The notes beneath the pieces are model-generated. The model had not been told where the DNA came from. It ran no database searches and was given only the letters and a program-made list of their open reading frames with translations. This document shows, one piece after another, positions 62,317 to 64,000 of a stretch of DNA of 64,000 nt. The stretch's first letter is position 1, and every line of letters starts with the position of its first letter. Source of the stretch: Citrus sinensis (Eukaryota; Streptophyta; Magnoliopsida; Sapindales; Rutaceae); NCBI RefSeq assembly GCF_022201045.2, contig NC_068558.1, positions 39,203,501 to 39,267,500 on the forward strand, given 5' to 3'. Both the position numbers and the translations under genes were made by a program.

Positions 62317-63299
62317 CCCTTAAAAGTGTGGGCGGAAGTTTCATGCAATTGCTGTTTTGTTCTTCCTTTGTTTCATTTATTTATTTGTTCTTGTTATGTA
62401 AGGCATTACCCGGTAAATTTTATATCAAGTTCAGATTATCGATTTATATGGTCTATCTATTGAACCAATTACTATTCTATCACTTACAAGAATAAGTTAT
62501 CTAGTATATGCTTTTCAGATATTTTAATAAATATTCAATTCAACCCCAATAGTAAAAAAGTTCACTAAAAAGTTGCTCGAGTTTAAAATTAGGAAAGCAT
62601 CAACTAAAATATAGTTACGAGAGTATCTAATTTGTCTATTTATGGATCAATATTTCCAGCCTCGATCATATTTGCATATCCACCTCTCTGTTGGATCATA
62701 TCCATGTTAGAACAAAAAATTCTTTTGGTGAAAACCGTCACCTATAATTTAAGAACATTCATATTGTATCACTAAGAATCAATAACATAATTATGTGGAA
62801 GCGTACCTGAATTCATAATACTTAATTCTTCTTTGGAGTAGTATGGTTGGCCTTGCAGATCTACACACTCTTCTAGAGAGTCCTTTAATTTTCTATGCGC
62901 TTTCTCCCTAATGATGGAATGTCAATAGAGAATAAAAAGATACGTGTGACCTGGGGACCATAACCACTTATATAAACAACATTTTCATATTGTCACTGGG
63001 TATTCCTAATTATGCCCATCATAGAATTGGGTCTCTGCACATTAAATGTCCACGCCCTATTCGATACATTAAATCCCATAATACCGAAAACCTTAATAGA
63101 TAACTTTCAATTGGGTTTAACCTTATATGATAGTCTGCAAACACATAATTATTTACATATAAGCCCATCATTGGATTAAAGATCCAACAATATTGGATTA
63201 AAAAATCCAACAATCCAATGTTAGGATTTTCATGCTCTATTACTTTTTAATGATAGTAGTCCATCAAATCTTGCGTTGGAAGCAATTGCGTCCACATGC
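62317..63299. other. Intergenic DNA
   Basis: AT-rich sequence with no recognisable gene. The stretch 63170-63215 repeats TTGGATTAAAGATCCAACAA-like motifs as short imperfect inverted repeats. Confidence 0.5.
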
Positions 63300-63560
63300 A
63301 TTTAGGGATAGCAATTGTATCCGCAAACCCGTAAATCCGTTCACCAAAAGCCGTCCGTTGTGGATAATTTTGCGTGTTGCGGGGTCAATTTGGTATTACA
63401 AATTAAAACCTGCACTTGGATGTGGGTGAGTTTGATATTAGTCCAATATCCGACAGATACCTACATGGATATTCGCCAGACCTATAATTTTTTATTAATA
63501 TTTTTAATTTAATTTTAATTTAAAAAATATTTAAATCTAAAAAATAAATAAATAAAATAA
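63300..63560. mobile_element. hAT-like element remnant
   Basis: TTTAGGGATAGCAATTGTAT followed by CCGCAAACCCGTAAATCCG and later CCAATATCCGACAGATACC resembles one arm of plant hAT-type MITEs that start TAGGGATGGCAAT with CCCG-rich text. The opposite arm is not clear. Confidence 0.35.
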
Positions 63561-64000
63561 TGCAATTATGCAAAGTGCCAAATAACCAAATTGTAAATGC
63601 GTGTATTTTGTATAATAATGTAAGTAGCACACGTGGCCCTAATAGTCATAATCTAAACAATTGTATAGAGATTTCCCCTTGAGCCGCGCACCCATCTCTC
63701 ATCTCTATCTTCATTCTTCACTTCTTCAGCCGTGAGCATGTGAAAGTGAGTCAGCGCCCAACTTCCTTTACTGCTGACAAATTCTCTTAATAAATATTAA
63801 TTCAAATAAAGTAGAAAATAGCAAATTCTTCTAATAAAGTATGAAATAACAAATTCTCCGAAGATGAAGATATTGTTGATGAGGTAAGGAACTAAGCTTC
63901 TTTAACTTAATTCATGGATTATTTTATACTTATTTTAATTTTGTGTGAACTATTTTTCTTTAACTTAATGCAAGAATTATTTCATTATTATAATTTTTTT
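63561..64000 (+). other. Right window edge, possible start of a plus-strand gene
   Basis: After AT-rich DNA a pyrimidine-rich leader appears (CATCTCTCATCTCTATCTTC, 63692-63711), then an ATG at 63864 with a seven-codon frame ending at a good donor GATGAG|GTAAGG (63882/63883). This could be the 5' end of a gene running out of the window. Nothing identifies it. Confidence 0.2.

Overview
This is nuclear DNA from a eudicot plant. The evidence is AT-rich intergenic sequence, many short GT-AG introns, plant-specific gene families (CSLD cellulose synthase-like, TOM1-like VHS/GAT, CYP71-clan P450, vegetative storage protein-like nucleosidase) and dense plant-type transposon debris. The proteins look rosid, possibly Citrus or another Sapindales, but the species call is an impression only.

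Eight protein-coding genes are supported; I rebuilt seven to exact exon ends with phases that close, and one (P450) has a simple two-exon structure. Left to right: a CYP71-clan cytochrome P450 (minus, 2857-4492) surrounded by fragments of dead relatives; a cellulose synthase-like D gene (minus, 17001-21069); a GT47 exostosin-family glycosyltransferase (minus, 30489-34805); a TOM1-like VHS/GAT ubiquitin-sorting adaptor (minus, 35710-38600); a membrane-anchored peptidyl-tRNA hydrolase 2 (plus, 44165-46687); the 14-exon SSU processome WD40 protein UTP13/TORMOZ (minus, 47548-56281); a bark-storage-protein/MTA-nucleosidase-like gene (plus, 56762-58435); and a JMJ13/KDM4-type JmjC histone demethylase (minus, 58742-60939). 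From memory of Arabidopsis chromosome 5, CSLD2, the exostosin gene, TOL1, PTH2 and TOZ lie close together there too (At5g16910, 16890, 16880, 16870, 16750), so 17-56 kb is probably an old conserved block. The P450 region to its left looks like fast-evolving accessory sequence.

The 1-16 kb accessory region holds a decaying P450 array (fragments at 1.77, 7.08, 7.53, 8.10 and 14.84 kb), duplicated flanks and an inversion. A broken Mutator-like element lies inside it: a plus-strand MULE transposase followed by a convergent minus-strand DUF1985/Ulp1-like protease ORF. The left side of that element is fused to a fragment of the chloroplast gene accD. A 694-bp non-autonomous hAT element with perfect 8-bp target-site duplications and a 180-bp MITE with 9-bp duplications also sit here.

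The 21-30 kb and 39-44 kb gaps are AT-rich and contain MITE copies and degenerate TIR transposons but no gene I can support. Smaller features include a tRNA-derived SINE with 17-bp target-site duplications in a TOL1 intron, a GC-AG intron and two long G/C homopolymers in UTP13, a telo-box in the shared UTP13/nucleosidase promoter, and a G-quadruplex motif in the first exon of the GT47 gene. I found no convincing new multi-gene system. The accD-MULE junction is the most unusual structure in the window.
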